Shown: positions 50,784 through 60,353 of the stretch, in pieces
How the letters are laid out: every line of letters starts with the position of its first letter
How positions within the stretch are numbered: position 1 is the first letter of the stretch
Assembly: GCA_018675975.1 (NCBI GenBank)
Contig: JABGXB010000002.1
Location: 504,098 to 568,097, forward strand
Direction of reading: 5' to 3'
Length of the DNA stretch: 64,000 bases
Source of the DNA: Candidatus Woesearchaeota archaeon
GTDB taxonomy: Archaea; Nanobdellota; Nanobdellia; Woesearchaeales; JABGXB01
Position numbers and translations under genes: made by a program
The notes under the pieces: model-generated
What the model was told of the DNA's origin: nothing
Database searches by the model: none
What the model saw: only the letters and a program-made list of their open reading frames with translations

Positions 50784-51136
50784 TTATTATTGATATTTGT
50801 AGTTTTTTATGCGTATTAAACTTTTTTTTGTATTTTTTGTTTTCAAATTAACTTGTTGTGTATTTTTTAATACACTATTATTTTTTTAATCTATTAAAAT
50901 TAATTTGTTGTTGTTATTATTGAGTGAATTTAATCTATTCTCTTGAATTTACTGTTTATTGTCTGTATATTTGGATATTAGATATTTTTGTTCTAAAAAC
51001 GTCAGTAACTTTTATAAACCGAATATTAATATTAGCATTTACAAGAAAGATAAACTATTGAAAAGGGATGTATTTTAATATATTGTTTTATGCAAGGTAT
51101 TTCCTCGATAGTTTTTGCACGGAGGTGTATTAATTA
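50784..51136 (+). promoter_or_regulatory. Intergenic region with S-layer promoter and leader
   Basis: These 353 nt hold no ORF. The left half is AT-rich with T runs after the pseudouridine synthase stop. A TATA box (CTTTTATAAACC, about 51007-51018) should start transcription near 51043, giving a leader of about 95 nt. The leader ends in a strong GGAGGTG site (51121-51127) before ATG 51137. Such a long leader is unlike the leaderless genes nearby and may stabilise or regulate an abundant mRNA. Confidence 0.7.
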
Positions 51137-53980
51137 ATGAAAAACGTAATGACAAAAATTAAGAAATTTGCAACTGCGGGTGCGTCCATTGCTCTATTAG
51201 GAACGTCAATGGTTAGCGGAGCAGCTGCTGCGAGTTTTGCAGATTATCCTGCACCATTTGTAAAAGATGGAAAATATGATGCAAATGCATTCATTGTTAT
51301 GGGTGCAAATGCGGCAACTATGGATGTTATCGGTGCATTAGATGTAGCGGCTTCCTTACAGGCTGTTTCAGTTGTTGAATCTACAGTACAAGTTTCAAGT
51401 ACATGTGGTGGAGTAACTGGATTAAGTGTATTAGGGGATGCAGCAAAATTTGAAGTATCAAATGACATTTTAGCTTATGGTGAAAGTATAGGCGATGTTC
51501 GATCACAATTTATTGGTAAAATTGGTGGAGTTGGTGATTTATTAGCATTTTCAAACGCTGGTAAAGGTCCTAATGAAGTTAATGGTAATCAATATAGTGA
51601 GTATTTATATTTTGAAGATAAAGAATCAGGTACAGATACATTAGCAAGCACTTCAGTAAGTTTTACTAAAGCAGACGGAGATGACTTCTTTGCACATAAT
51701 GATGAATCAATTGTAGACTCATATTTAGTTTTTAATAAGGGTGGTACTACTATAAATCAATCATTATTTGAATATGAAATGGACTTTTCATCAGACAATA
51801 ACTGGGAAATTCAATTACCTTCAGATTCTTATACTTATGCAGGAGACTCATTAAGTATTTTAGGTACTGATTTTCATGTAGTTAGAGGTGCATTAGATTC
51901 AACTGATACACAATTAACATTAGAATTCTTAGGTACTTTACCTGATGAAGGTTCAATGGTAATTTATGAAACTGATCCTATTGAAGCAGCGGCTTTTGCA
52001 ACTGAATTAGATTTACCTAATAACAGAGTAACAGAACCATTTATGGTTGGTATTTACAATGTTGTAGTTGAATTAAGAGCAGCGACTGCTGGTGCAGATG
52101 CAAGATTTAATGTAAGATACACTAATACTGTTACTGGTGAAGAAAAATATGAAAGCAATATAAAAGTAATAGAAGAAGGTGCAGTTGAAGAAGTTGGTGA
52201 CGAAGAAGAATTATTCATGTATGTTGAAACTATTAATAGTTTAGGAGACAATACTGACGAAATTCACTTTTTAATCGGTTCAGACCATATAAAATTAGTT
52301 GATAACTTTACAGATGATACTTTTGTAGCAGATGTAACTGTTGACGGTGAAAAATTAAATAATGGTTTTGTTAGAATGAAAGGTTCATATGACAGTTCAG
52401 CTGAAGAACTTGCTTTAAGAACAATTGAATATAGATTAAACGATTTAGATGAGGATGTATACGTTCCTTCAGGACATGGTTTAAGAGAATATTTAAGTGA
52501 TGACTGTGATATTGAATCATTAACTTGTGAAAGTGACTCAGATTACCAATACTTTAATGGTATGCTTGGACAAAACTGGGATATTAAATTCTTAGGAATG
52601 ACTGATGCAGCTAGATCAAATATAACATTATCAGGTTCTAGTGGTAATTTAGATTTGAGTATTGTTGAACAAGGTTCAGGTGGAAAGGCTAGTAAATTAC
52701 AAATTATCAATTATGATAAAAATGAACCAATGGCTTGGAGAACTGACGATGGAGATATAGGAACAAGATATGATGGTGATTTTGAAGCATTTATATTTAC
52801 TGAAGGTTGGTATAATACAACAAATGGAAATATAACTAATTCAAATGGAACAACTCCTTGTACTGGTGCAAACCATGAAACTTGTCAATTAATTTATGAT
52901 GAGGATGTATTTGTAGTATCACATAAAGCAACTAGAGATGATGATGTAAGAAGTCATATTTTAGAATATTCTAGTATTGATACAAACAATAACAAAATTA
53001 AGTTTAATTCAGTTGCACAAGGTGTTGGTGATATAGAAAGATCATATGCTTTAGTTGCTGGTAATGACAATGTACTTGGTGAAGCTAAATTAAATGCTCG
53101 TGGTGATGAATATCAATTCTATGTTTTAGATAATGAAACATTAAATTATCCTATTGTTGTTGATTTAAACAAAGATGGTGTTATTGATAATAGTGTATCA
53201 CTTCTTGCAAACGAATTTGGTGTAGTAATGGAATTTGAAAAACAAGCAACGCCTCCATATCTTACAGCATCGTCAGATTCAGAAACAGTTAACTTTAATT
53301 TAAGTTATGTTGATGATATGTTTGAAGATAGAAGTAGTGATCTATTAGTTCAAATCCCAATTACTTTGGTAAACTCATCAGCTGAAACTATGAGTGTTGG
53401 AACTGTTACTGATAATGATGGTAGTGGTACTAATATATTACAAACACAAAAAAATGCTGAAGATACGCAATTTGGTGCAGATATATATGGTACTACATTT
53501 ATGGCTGTTGAATCCGGTGACGGTGACGATGAAACTATAACTATGAGCACACCTTCAACTCAATTATCAGCACAAGTATTTGTTGTATTTGGTGATAGTG
53601 AAGTTTCTAGTGGTGGATCAAGTGGATCTGGTGAAGCTGTAACTCAATCTGTTAACAGAGCAAGATTAGGTATGGGTGTACTTGATAGTGAAGCAAGTAG
53701 ATATGTTGATGCAGACGGTTCATTTAGCAAAAATATGATTGTTATTGGTGGACCTTGTGCAAACAGTGTAGCTGCTGCATTAGAAGGTAAATCTGCTGAC
53801 GCTTGTGGAGAAGGTTATGAACCAGGACAAAGTTTCTTGAAAATGGTTGAGAGTGGAGAAAATGTAGCTGTATTAGCATTTGGTTATGACGCTGCAGGAA
53901 CTTTAAAAGCAACTGATAAACTTTCAGGACTGGCTTCATCCGATAATGCAAACTTAGGAACTGAAGTACCTTTGAACTAA
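51137..53980 (+). CDS. S-layer protein
   Basis: The 947-aa protein has a Sec signal peptide with cleavage near 'SGAAAASF' (about residues 30-33), then the archaeal S-layer N-terminal pattern 'FIVMGANAATMDVIGALDVAASLQ'. The body is acidic and Thr/Ser/Asp-rich, and a C-terminal part repeats the N-terminal style ('MIVIGGPCANSVAAALEG', 'LAFGYDAAGTLKATDKL'), as in Methanococcus-type S-layer proteins. Cysteines are few but paired, possibly made by the DsbA proteins. Codon use is cleaner than neighbours, fitting very high expression. It forms the cell envelope. Confidence 0.9.
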   Translation: MKNVMTKIKKFATAGASIALLGTSMVSGAAAASFADYPAPFVKDGKYDANAFIVMGANAATMDVIGALDVAASLQAVSVVESTVQVSSTCGGVTGLSVLGDAAKFEVSNDILAYGESIGDVRSQFIGKIGGVGDLLAFSNAGKGPNEVNGNQYSEYLYFEDKESGTDTLASTSVSFTKADGDDFFAHNDESIVDSYLVFNKGGTTINQSLFEYEMDFSSDNNWEIQLPSDSYTYAGDSLSILGTDFHVVRGALDSTDTQLTLEFLGTLPDEGSMVIYETDPIEAAAFATELDLPNNRVTEPFMVGIYNVVVELRAATAGADARFNVRYTNTVTGEEKYESNIKVIEEGAVEEVGDEEELFMYVETINSLGDNTDEIHFLIGSDHIKLVDNFTDDTFVADVTVDGEKLNNGFVRMKGSYDSSAEELALRTIEYRLNDLDEDVYVPSGHGLREYLSDDCDIESLTCESDSDYQYFNGMLGQNWDIKFLGMTDAARSNITLSGSSGNLDLSIVEQGSGGKASKLQIINYDKNEPMAWRTDDGDIGTRYDGDFEAFIFTEGWYNTTNGNITNSNGTTPCTGANHETCQLIYDEDVFVVSHKATRDDDVRSHILEYSSIDTNNNKIKFNSVAQGVGDIERSYALVAGNDNVLGEAKLNARGDEYQFYVLDNETLNYPIVVDLNKDGVIDNSVSLLANEFGVVMEFEKQATPPYLTASSDSETVNFNLSYVDDMFEDRSSDLLVQIPITLVNSSAETMSVGTVTDNDGSGTNILQTQKNAEDTQFGADIYGTTFMAVESGDGDDETITMSTPSTQLSAQVFVVFGDSEVSSGGSSGSGEAVTQSVNRARLGMGVLDSEASRYVDADGSFSKNMIVIGGPCANSVAAALEGKSADACGEGYEPGQSFLKMVESGENVAVLAFGYDAAGTLKATDKLSGLASSDNANLGTEVPLN

Positions 53981-54121
53981 ATTAATTAATTTTTTATTTT
54001 TTTTTTACTTTTTTTTAATTATATTATATTTTGATTATATTTCTATTTTTTGACAAATTTGTCACATATTTTGTGTTTTTTATATATTAATGTTTATAAA
54101 TTAATTTTTGTTAAGTTTGTT

Positions 54122-54622
54122 ATGAAAAAAGACTCATTTAAAGTAATATTTACCTTTCTAAGTTTAATTTTATTTTTTAGCTTGGGTTTTATTAGTAGCA
54201 ATATTTTTTTTGATAGTAATAATCAAAATCCATTATCTTTATCTGCTACTATTGAAAAAAATTCTCCATCAAATTGGATTAATGAAGATGATTTAATAAT
54301 TGAAAATGATGGTATAAAAATTAAATTAAATAATTATATAATTGCAAGATTTAGTAATACAAATTCAATGGATCCTTTTTTGGATGAAAATTCAAATGCA
54401 ATTGAAATTAAACCAGAAAATGCGGATCAAATAAATGTGGGAGATATTGTTTCATATAGAGTTAAAGGTGAAGTTAATCCTATAATTCATAGAATAATTG
54501 ACATAGATTATGATGAAAATGGTTATTATTATATTTTAAAAGGAGATAATAATAATTTGCCAGATCCATATAAAGTTAGATTTAATCAAATAGGATATGT
54601 TTTGGTGGGAATTTTATATTAA
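54122..54622 (+). CDS. Signal peptidase I, SipW/ER type
   Basis: The 166-aa protein has one N-terminal membrane segment (about 8-29) and an S26 catalytic domain: Ser82 in 'TNSMDPF', His122 in 'PIIHRII' (the ER/archaeal form uses His instead of Lys) and Asp141 or Asp147 in 'KGDNNNLPDP'. It cleaves signal peptides outside the membrane. I start at ATG 54122 with TATA about 27 nt upstream, not at 54050. It is directly downstream of the S-layer gene, a likely major substrate. Confidence 0.9.
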   Translation: MKKDSFKVIFTFLSLILFFSLGFISSNIFFDSNNQNPLSLSATIEKNSPSNWINEDDLIIENDGIKIKLNNYIIARFSNTNSMDPFLDENSNAIEIKPENADQINVGDIVSYRVKGEVNPIIHRIIDIDYDENGYYYILKGDNNNLPDPYKVRFNQIGYVLVGILY

Positions 54623-54671
54623 TATGCTCTGTTGCAATTAATCTTATAAAATTTAATATTTAATTAGCTTT

Positions 54672-55436
54672 ATGAAATCTAAATTTTATTTGTTTTTAGC
54701 TATTATTTTATTATTTGGTGTATTTGTCTCAGCACAAAATAATTTGTTGAATACTACTGTTTATATGCCTTCAGATGAATATTTTAGTGAAAGTAAATCT
54801 GGAACTTATTTAACTTGGAATAAAATTCATTATATTTATTTAAAAAATAATAATTCGGCTAATTTATTATCAAAAAAAATTAATTTTTGTATGGATTTAT
54901 TTTTTAATTCAAATTTAAAATATGAACGGGTGGAAGGGGATTTTTGTAATAGAATTTATTTTTTTAAACCTCAAAAATCTATGGTTTTTTATTATAATTT
55001 TTCATTAATTTATATTATTTTATTAATTGGGATTTATTTTGTTTATAGAAAGTATTATCGTGGTAAAATTATTTTAGAAAAAAAAATTAAATTTCTTGAA
55101 AAGTCATTTCATGGTATAAAAAAAATTAGAGTTGAAATTTTAATATCCAATAAAACTAAAAATAATTTTTCTAATGTTAGAATAAGTGATTTAATTCCAA
55201 ATATTTTAGATATTTCTGAAAGTGGTTTAGGTACTATTAAACCGGAAATAGTTAATTCTATTTCTGGTAAAGAATTAATATTTGATGTGGGTACTGTTGA
55301 AGTTGGTGAAAGGTTAATGGTTTATTATGATTTAAAAAGTAAAATTGATTTGAGTGAAGACTTTACTTTAGAGGATACATATTTAATATATGATACTTAT
55401 TTTGGTCAAAAAAGAATAAAAATTAACATTTTGTAA
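54672..55436 (+). CDS. Secreted/membrane protein with DUF11-like domain
   Basis: The 254-aa protein has a signal peptide (about 1-21, 'SAQNN'), a short outer region, one membrane segment (about 108-126) and then a strand-rich domain ('VEILISNKTKNNFSNVRISDLIPN' to 'FDVGTVEVGERLMVYYDL') like DUF11/CARDB-type conserved repeats. The topology would put the beta domain inside the cell unless the first segment is uncleaved. Function is unknown. It is next to signal peptidase; the end overlaps the convergent RelA/SpoT gene by 14 nt. Confidence 0.65.
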   Translation: MKSKFYLFLAIILLFGVFVSAQNNLLNTTVYMPSDEYFSESKSGTYLTWNKIHYIYLKNNNSANLLSKKINFCMDLFFNSNLKYERVEGDFCNRIYFFKPQKSMVFYYNFSLIYIILLIGIYFVYRKYYRGKIILEKKIKFLEKSFHGIKKIRVEILISNKTKNNFSNVRISDLIPNILDISESGLGTIKPEIVNSISGKELIFDVGTVEVGERLMVYYDLKSKIDLSEDFTLEDTYLIYDTYFGQKRIKINIL

Positions 55437-57330
55437 TCATTATTTTTTTAACTGATTTTATTTTTTTAATTGCATTTAAAATATTATTTATATGTTCTAA
55501 ATTTTCAACTTCAATTTTAAATGATAATGATACTTTTTCTTTATCTATAATTTTTGCATTTGCACTATTAATTTTATTTGTAAGTCTACTTATTGTATTT
55601 AGTAAATCTACCATTAGTCCTTTTCTTTCAGAACAACTGATTTTTAATTCTATTTCACCTTTGGTATTTTCTTGCCAGTGTGATTTTAGAATTCTATCTT
55701 TTCTAATATTTTGTTTTTTTAATTTTTCACAATTTTTATTATGTATATTAATTGTAAATCCATTAATATTTATTCCAATAATTTCATCTCCTGGCATTGG
55801 ATTACAACATTTTGCAAATTTAATATTATAGTCTTGCATTTTATTTACATAAATTAATTTGGAATTTATTTTTTCTTCTATTTTATTTATGCTCTTGGAA
55901 TATTTTGGATGTGGTATTTGACTTACTTCATTTAATGCTTTTCTTATTTTAGATCTAGCTTTATGTGTTTTTGCAAATTTTAACCACTCTCGGCTTGGCA
56001 TATGATTTTTTTGGGTTATGATTTCTACTAAGTCCCCATTACTTAATTCACTTCTTAATGTTTTATACTTGCCATTAATTCTTACACCAATAGATTTATC
56101 TCCTATATTACTATGTATTGCATATGCAAAATCAATTGCAGTTGCATTTTTTGGTAAATTAATAACTTTTCCGGCTGGAGTTATACAATATATTTTTTCA
56201 GAAAAAAATTCAAATTTTACAATATCAACAATATCTGTTTCTATATTATTATCATTATTAATTATTTCTTTTATCCATGACATTTTTTTATCATATTTTT
56301 CATTTCCTTCAAATCCTTTGTATATGAAATGTGCTGCAATTCCTTCTTCTGCTTGTTTGTCCATGTCACCAGTTCTAATTTGTATTTCTAATACATTATG
56401 ATTCTCATCGAATACAGTTGTATGTATTGATCTGTAATTATTTTCTTTTGGGCTTGCAATATAATCTTTTAATCTATTTAATATTGGTTTATATGTAGTG
56501 TGAATCAATCTTAAAACTTCATAACAATCTTTTATGTTTTCAACAATTATTCTAAATGCTAATAAATCATTAATTTCTTCTAATTTTTTTGTTGAAGATT
56601 TTTTATATATTGAATAAATATTTTTTGGTCGTCCAAGCATTTGATATTTTATTTTTTCTTTTTCAATTAAGCTAATTAATTTTTTTTTTGTATTATCAAT
56701 TATTATTTCTCTTTCTTTCTTTTTTTGTGGCAGAAATTCTTTTATTTTGTAAAATGCATCTGGATCTAAATGTTTTAAACTTAAATCTTCTAATTCACTT
56801 TTTATTTTTCCAAGACCTAATCTATTTGCAATTGGTGCATATATTTCTAATGTTAGTTTTGCAATTTCTTTTTGTTGTTTTTTATCTAATGAACCTAATG
56901 TTCTCATATTGTCTAGCTTATCTGCTAATTTGATGAAAATAACTCTAATATCTTTAGAAGAAGAAAGAATCATTTTTCTTAACTCTTCTGCAAAATCTAA
57001 ACTTACAATTGATTTATTAATTAAATTTATTTTATTTATTTCATTTTGTAAATTAAATATTGATTCTCCAAATTTTTCTTTAATTTCTTTTTCTTTACTT
57101 TTATCAATTAAACAAATTCCGTGTAATAATGATACAATTATACTATCATTATCCATTTTATTTTCTGCACAAGTTTTTGCAACTCTATATGGATGATTGA
57201 AATAATTCTCTCCAGATATTCTTTTTTCATTTTCAAAGAATTTTTTAGAAAATTCATATGCTTTTTGAACTAAGTCTATGTTTTTTTTATCTTCTAATAG
57301 TTCTTTTAGTTCTTCAAATTGTTTATCCAT
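55423..57330 (-). CDS. Long RelA/SpoT homologue, hydrolase motif lost
   Basis: The 635-aa protein has all parts of a long RSH: a HD-type domain (about 20-190), synthetase domain (about 215-340), TGS (about 378-440), helical linker, CC/zinc-finger-like segment (about 505-520, 'FAKCCNPMPGDE') and ACT (about 560-632). Synthetase residues are intact (D255, R260, K288, D289, Y299, E315, Q317). In the hydrolase domain the first His (H46), D137 and N141 remain, but the HD..ED motif reads H70-G71..L74-I75. It should make but not degrade (p)ppGpp. Bacterial origin is likely. A TATA-like box lies about 25 nt before the ATG. Confidence 0.92.
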   Translation of the reverse strand: MDKQFEELKELLEDKKNIDLVQKAYEFSKKFFENEKRISGENYFNHPYRVAKTCAENKMDNDSIIVSLLHGICLIDKSKEKEIKEKFGESIFNLQNEINKINLINKSIVSLDFAEELRKMILSSSKDIRVIFIKLADKLDNMRTLGSLDKKQQKEIAKLTLEIYAPIANRLGLGKIKSELEDLSLKHLDPDAFYKIKEFLPQKKKEREIIIDNTKKKLISLIEKEKIKYQMLGRPKNIYSIYKKSSTKKLEEINDLLAFRIIVENIKDCYEVLRLIHTTYKPILNRLKDYIASPKENNYRSIHTTVFDENHNVLEIQIRTGDMDKQAEEGIAAHFIYKGFEGNEKYDKKMSWIKEIINNDNNIETDIVDIVKFEFFSEKIYCITPAGKVINLPKNATAIDFAYAIHSNIGDKSIGVRINGKYKTLRSELSNGDLVEIITQKNHMPSREWLKFAKTHKARSKIRKALNEVSQIPHPKYSKSINKIEEKINSKLIYVNKMQDYNIKFAKCCNPMPGDEIIGININGFTINIHNKNCEKLKKQNIRKDRILKSHWQENTKGEIELKISCSERKGLMVDLLNTISRLTNKINSANAKIIDKEKVSLSFKIEVENLEHINNILNAIKKIKSVKKIMITKC

Positions 57331-57361
57331 AATATAAGAATTATATTGTATATTTTAAATT

Positions 57362-57838
57362 TTACTGAGCTAGGTTCTTTAAGCTATTTTTAAGAATTTG
57401 ATTTTTTTTAATATTATTTTTATTGAATAATTGTTTACATTCGTCATATGTAACCCATTTATAATTTAAAATTTCGTCTTCTTTTGGTATTAAATTACCA
57501 TTTCCTAAATATTTTCCAGATACAAAAAAAAATGCTTTTCCTTTAGAATATCCTCTGCCTCTGTTATTTGTGAAATTTATATCCAATTTATCTTCATATA
57601 CTTGAGTATTTGTAATTTTATATTCATTATAATTTACATTTAATTCTTCTTTTAACTCTCTTTTTATGGTTTCAGATATCTTTTCGGATTTTTTAATTCC
57701 ACCTTGGGGGAAATACCATGATTTTTTATCTCTTGTCGAATTTACAATTAAAATTTTATTATTTTTATTTATCAATATTACAGAAACTGTGGGTCTATAT
57801 TCTCCTAATTTTTTTAAATTATCTATTCTATTATACAT
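57362..57838 (-). CDS. Nudix hydrolase, RppH-like
   Basis: The protein (158 aa from ATG 57838; TTG 57844 is alternative) has a complete Nudix box, G-X5-E-X7-REL-X-EE, in 'GGIKKSEKISETIKRELKEEL'-type order starting near residue 47, preceded by 'SWYFPQGG' as in RppH/diadenosine polyphosphatases. Substrates could be mRNA 5' ends, dinucleoside polyphosphates or (p)ppGpp. It lies directly upstream of the RSH gene on the same strand (31 nt apart). A TATA-like element (57862-57874) is about 30 nt before the ATG. Confidence 0.87.
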   Translation of the reverse strand: MYNRIDNLKKLGEYRPTVSVILINKNNKILIVNSTRDKKSWYFPQGGIKKSEKISETIKRELKEELNVNYNEYKITNTQVYEDKLDINFTNNRGRGYSKGKAFFFVSGKYLGNGNLIPKEDEILNYKWVTYDECKQLFNKNNIKKNQILKNSLKNLAQ

Positions 57839-57943
57839 TTTCAATTTTATTAGTGCGGTGTGAGTATATTAAAACCATGTATATACAAAATTTACAATTT
57901 TTCAATCGATTTTTTTATAAATAGAATATAAATTTCATGTTTT

Positions 57944-59014
57944 ATGGGGAGGTTTAATAATTTTTTAAGTAGTGATGAAACGGTTTTTAAAAATCATGTT
58001 GCGCTAGATTATGATTTTGTTCCCAAGGTTATTAAATTTAGAGAATCTGAACAGCAATCTATTGCAAATTGCGTTAAACCTATGTTGCATGGTAGGAGTG
58101 GAAGGAATTTAATTATAAGTGGTACTCCTGGTATTGGTAAAACTGTAGCTGTAAAAAAAATATTTGAAGAAATTGAAGAAGATACTGATCAAATAATTCC
58201 AATTTATGTGAATTGTTGGAAAGTTAATACAACTTATAAAATTATGATTGAAATTTGTCATCAATTGGGATATCGTTTTACTCAAAATAAAAAAACAACT
58301 GAATTAATACAAATTGCAATAAATTTAATGAATAAATCTAGTATTGTTTTTGCTTTTGATGAAATTGATAAAGCAGAAGATTTTGATTTTTTGTATATTA
58401 TTTTAGAAAGTGTCTATAGGCGAACTATGTTTTTACTTACAAATTATTCTGATTGGATAACAAGTTTAGATATGAGAATTCGAAGCAGATTGGTTGCAGA
58501 AAGTTTAAATTTTAAATCATATTCAAAACAAGAAGTTAATGATATATTAAAAGAAAGAGTTGATTTAGGTTTTTATGATGGTGTATATAATTCTGATTCA
58601 TTTGAGTTTGTAGTTGATAGAGCATTTTTATTTAAAGATATTAGAACTGGTTTATATTTATTAAAAGAAAGTGCAAATTGTGCCGAAGACAGATCTTCTC
58701 GTATTGTAGAATTGGATGATTCTAAAAAAGCTCTTGATAAAATGGATGATTTTAAAACAAAAAAAATAAATAATTTAAATGATGATTTAAAGATGGTATT
58801 AGAATTAGTTAAAGACAATACTGGAAAAAAAATTGGTGAAGTTTTTGATATTGGTATTAAACGTGGTTTGAAAATTAGTTATAAAACATTTCAAAGACGT
58901 ATTAAAAAATTAACTGATAGTGGATTTATTAAAAGTGAAATAATTTATGGTGGTAGTGAAGGCAATAGTAGTTTTTTATATTATAATAATCAACCAACAT
59001 TAGATGATTTTTAA
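57944..59014 (+). CDS. Orc1/Cdc6-like replication initiator ATPase
   Basis: The 356-aa AAA+ protein has Walker A 'GTPGIGKT' (60-67), Walker B 'FAFDEID' (136-142), a sensor/arginine region ('DMRIRSRL') and a C-terminal winged helix (about 270-340). The opening 'ALDYDFVPKVIKFRESEQQ' matches Orc1/Cdc6, which binds origins and loads MCM. The promoter is leaderless: TATA (57911-57924) about 26 nt before the ATG. Origins often lie beside this gene in archaea, but I saw no clear origin-box repeats in the 105-nt gap. Confidence 0.88.
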   Translation: MGRFNNFLSSDETVFKNHVALDYDFVPKVIKFRESEQQSIANCVKPMLHGRSGRNLIISGTPGIGKTVAVKKIFEEIEEDTDQIIPIYVNCWKVNTTYKIMIEICHQLGYRFTQNKKTTELIQIAINLMNKSSIVFAFDEIDKAEDFDFLYIILESVYRRTMFLLTNYSDWITSLDMRIRSRLVAESLNFKSYSKQEVNDILKERVDLGFYDGVYNSDSFEFVVDRAFLFKDIRTGLYLLKESANCAEDRSSRIVELDDSKKALDKMDDFKTKKINNLNDDLKMVLELVKDNTGKKIGEVFDIGIKRGLKISYKTFQRRIKKLTDSGFIKSEIIYGGSEGNSSFLYYNNQPTLDDF

Positions 59015-59056
59015 ATATCTAACAACATTTATTAATTGGCTTTTTATTTTTTAATT

Positions 59057-60250
59057 GTGGCAAATAATAAAAATCAAACAAGGATAAATGGTTTAAATAA
59101 TAATATCCAACTTTATATTTTTACAGAAATTTTTAGAAGACTTAGTAGGACGTGGTATCCTATTCTTTTTTTATTTTATATTTTTATTCAATTGGATTTA
59201 AAATTATTTGGTTATTTAGTCGCAGTAACTTCTATTACTGTATTAATTTTTGAAGTTCCTTCCGGTGTATTTGCAGATCAATATGGTCGAAAACTATCTT
59301 ATATGATTGGTCAAATAATATTAATTTTAACTTCATTTGTTTTTATTTTATCAAATAATTTTGTATATTTAATTATTGCAGCATTTTTATATGGTTTGTC
59401 AAATTCATTTTTGAGTGGTGCAGATAAAGCTTTAATTTTTGATTCTTTTTATGAGTTAAAGCGTAGTAATGAATTTAGGCTTTATAATGGAAAATTGTAT
59501 GCTTATACAATGGTAGTGGCCGCAATATCTACTTTCATCTCTGGTTTTATTGCAGAATATAATTGGAATATTTTATTTTTTATTGGAATTATATTTGGAT
59601 TAATTAATTTAATTTTAATAAGCAAATTTTATGAACCAAAAATTCATGAAAAAACATCTCATAAATTACATTTTAAGAAAAGTGTTTTAGAATTAATTAA
59701 TTCAAGGACATTATTATTTTTAGTTATACTTTTTATTTTTATAAATTCATTATTAGAGTCTTTGTCAGATTATCATCAAGTTTTTGCCATGGAAGTTGGT
59801 TGGACTGTTTCCTCATTTGCAATGCTTTTTAGTATTTCATTTATGTTATCTGGGATTTCTGCATATATTATTGAGACTATTGAAAAATATATTAAAAAAG
59901 ACTTTGCACTTTATGCCGTTCCCGTTCTTATGGGTTTAGTTTATTTTTTTATGGGATATTTAAATAATTATTATGGAATATTATTATTTATTTTTGAAGG
60001 ATTATTAATTGGATACTATTATGTTGTTCTTGAAGATATAATTAATCATAATGTAAGTAGTAGACGAAGGGCAACAATTTGGTCATTATCTTCTTTTGTT
60101 GAACAAATCTTTGTAGGATTATCTAGTATTTTTATTGCTTATTTTTCTACATTTTTTGGTTTTCAATTTTCTTATATTTTTGTAGGACTTTTTATTGGCT
60201 TAGGTGGATTTATTTGTGCAAAATTATCTTTAAGGTTTATGAAAAAATAA
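59057..60250 (+). CDS. Major facilitator superfamily transporter
   Basis: The protein (about 397 aa) has 11-12 membrane segments and the MFS loop 2-3 motif 'GVFADQYGRKLSYMIGQ'. The substrate is unknown; the sequence resembles the drug/sugar efflux group. The start is uncertain: TTG 59036 or GTG 59057; there is no ATG before the first membrane segment. It follows Orc1/Cdc6 closely and may share its transcript or use a weak TATA at 59008-59018. This kind of MFS gene is often bacterial in origin, which I cannot test here. Confidence 0.82.
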   Translation: MANNKNQTRINGLNNNIQLYIFTEIFRRLSRTWYPILFLFYIFIQLDLKLFGYLVAVTSITVLIFEVPSGVFADQYGRKLSYMIGQIILILTSFVFILSNNFVYLIIAAFLYGLSNSFLSGADKALIFDSFYELKRSNEFRLYNGKLYAYTMVVAAISTFISGFIAEYNWNILFFIGIIFGLINLILISKFYEPKIHEKTSHKLHFKKSVLELINSRTLLFLVILFIFINSLLESLSDYHQVFAMEVGWTVSSFAMLFSISFMLSGISAYIIETIEKYIKKDFALYAVPVLMGLVYFFMGYLNNYYGILLFIFEGLLIGYYYVVLEDIINHNVSSRRRATIWSLSSFVEQIFVGLSSIFIAYFSTFFGFQFSYIFVGLFIGLGGFICAKLSLRFMKK

Positions 60251-60353
60251 TTGTTCTACCATGATCTAATATAATTAGTTTTTTTTAATATGATTTAAAA
60301 TATTAATTACAATCAATAAAAACTATTATATATTATTAAAATTATTTTTAAAT

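Noticed and set aside
55423-57330. Bacterial contamination or misassembly around the RSH gene.
   Set aside because: The flanks (S-layer, signal peptidase, Orc1/Cdc6) are archaeal, and base composition and promoter style match the rest of the window.
57839-57943. Possible replication origin beside Orc1/Cdc6.
   Set aside because: The gap is only 105 nt, is filled by two divergent promoters and shows no inverted origin-box repeats.
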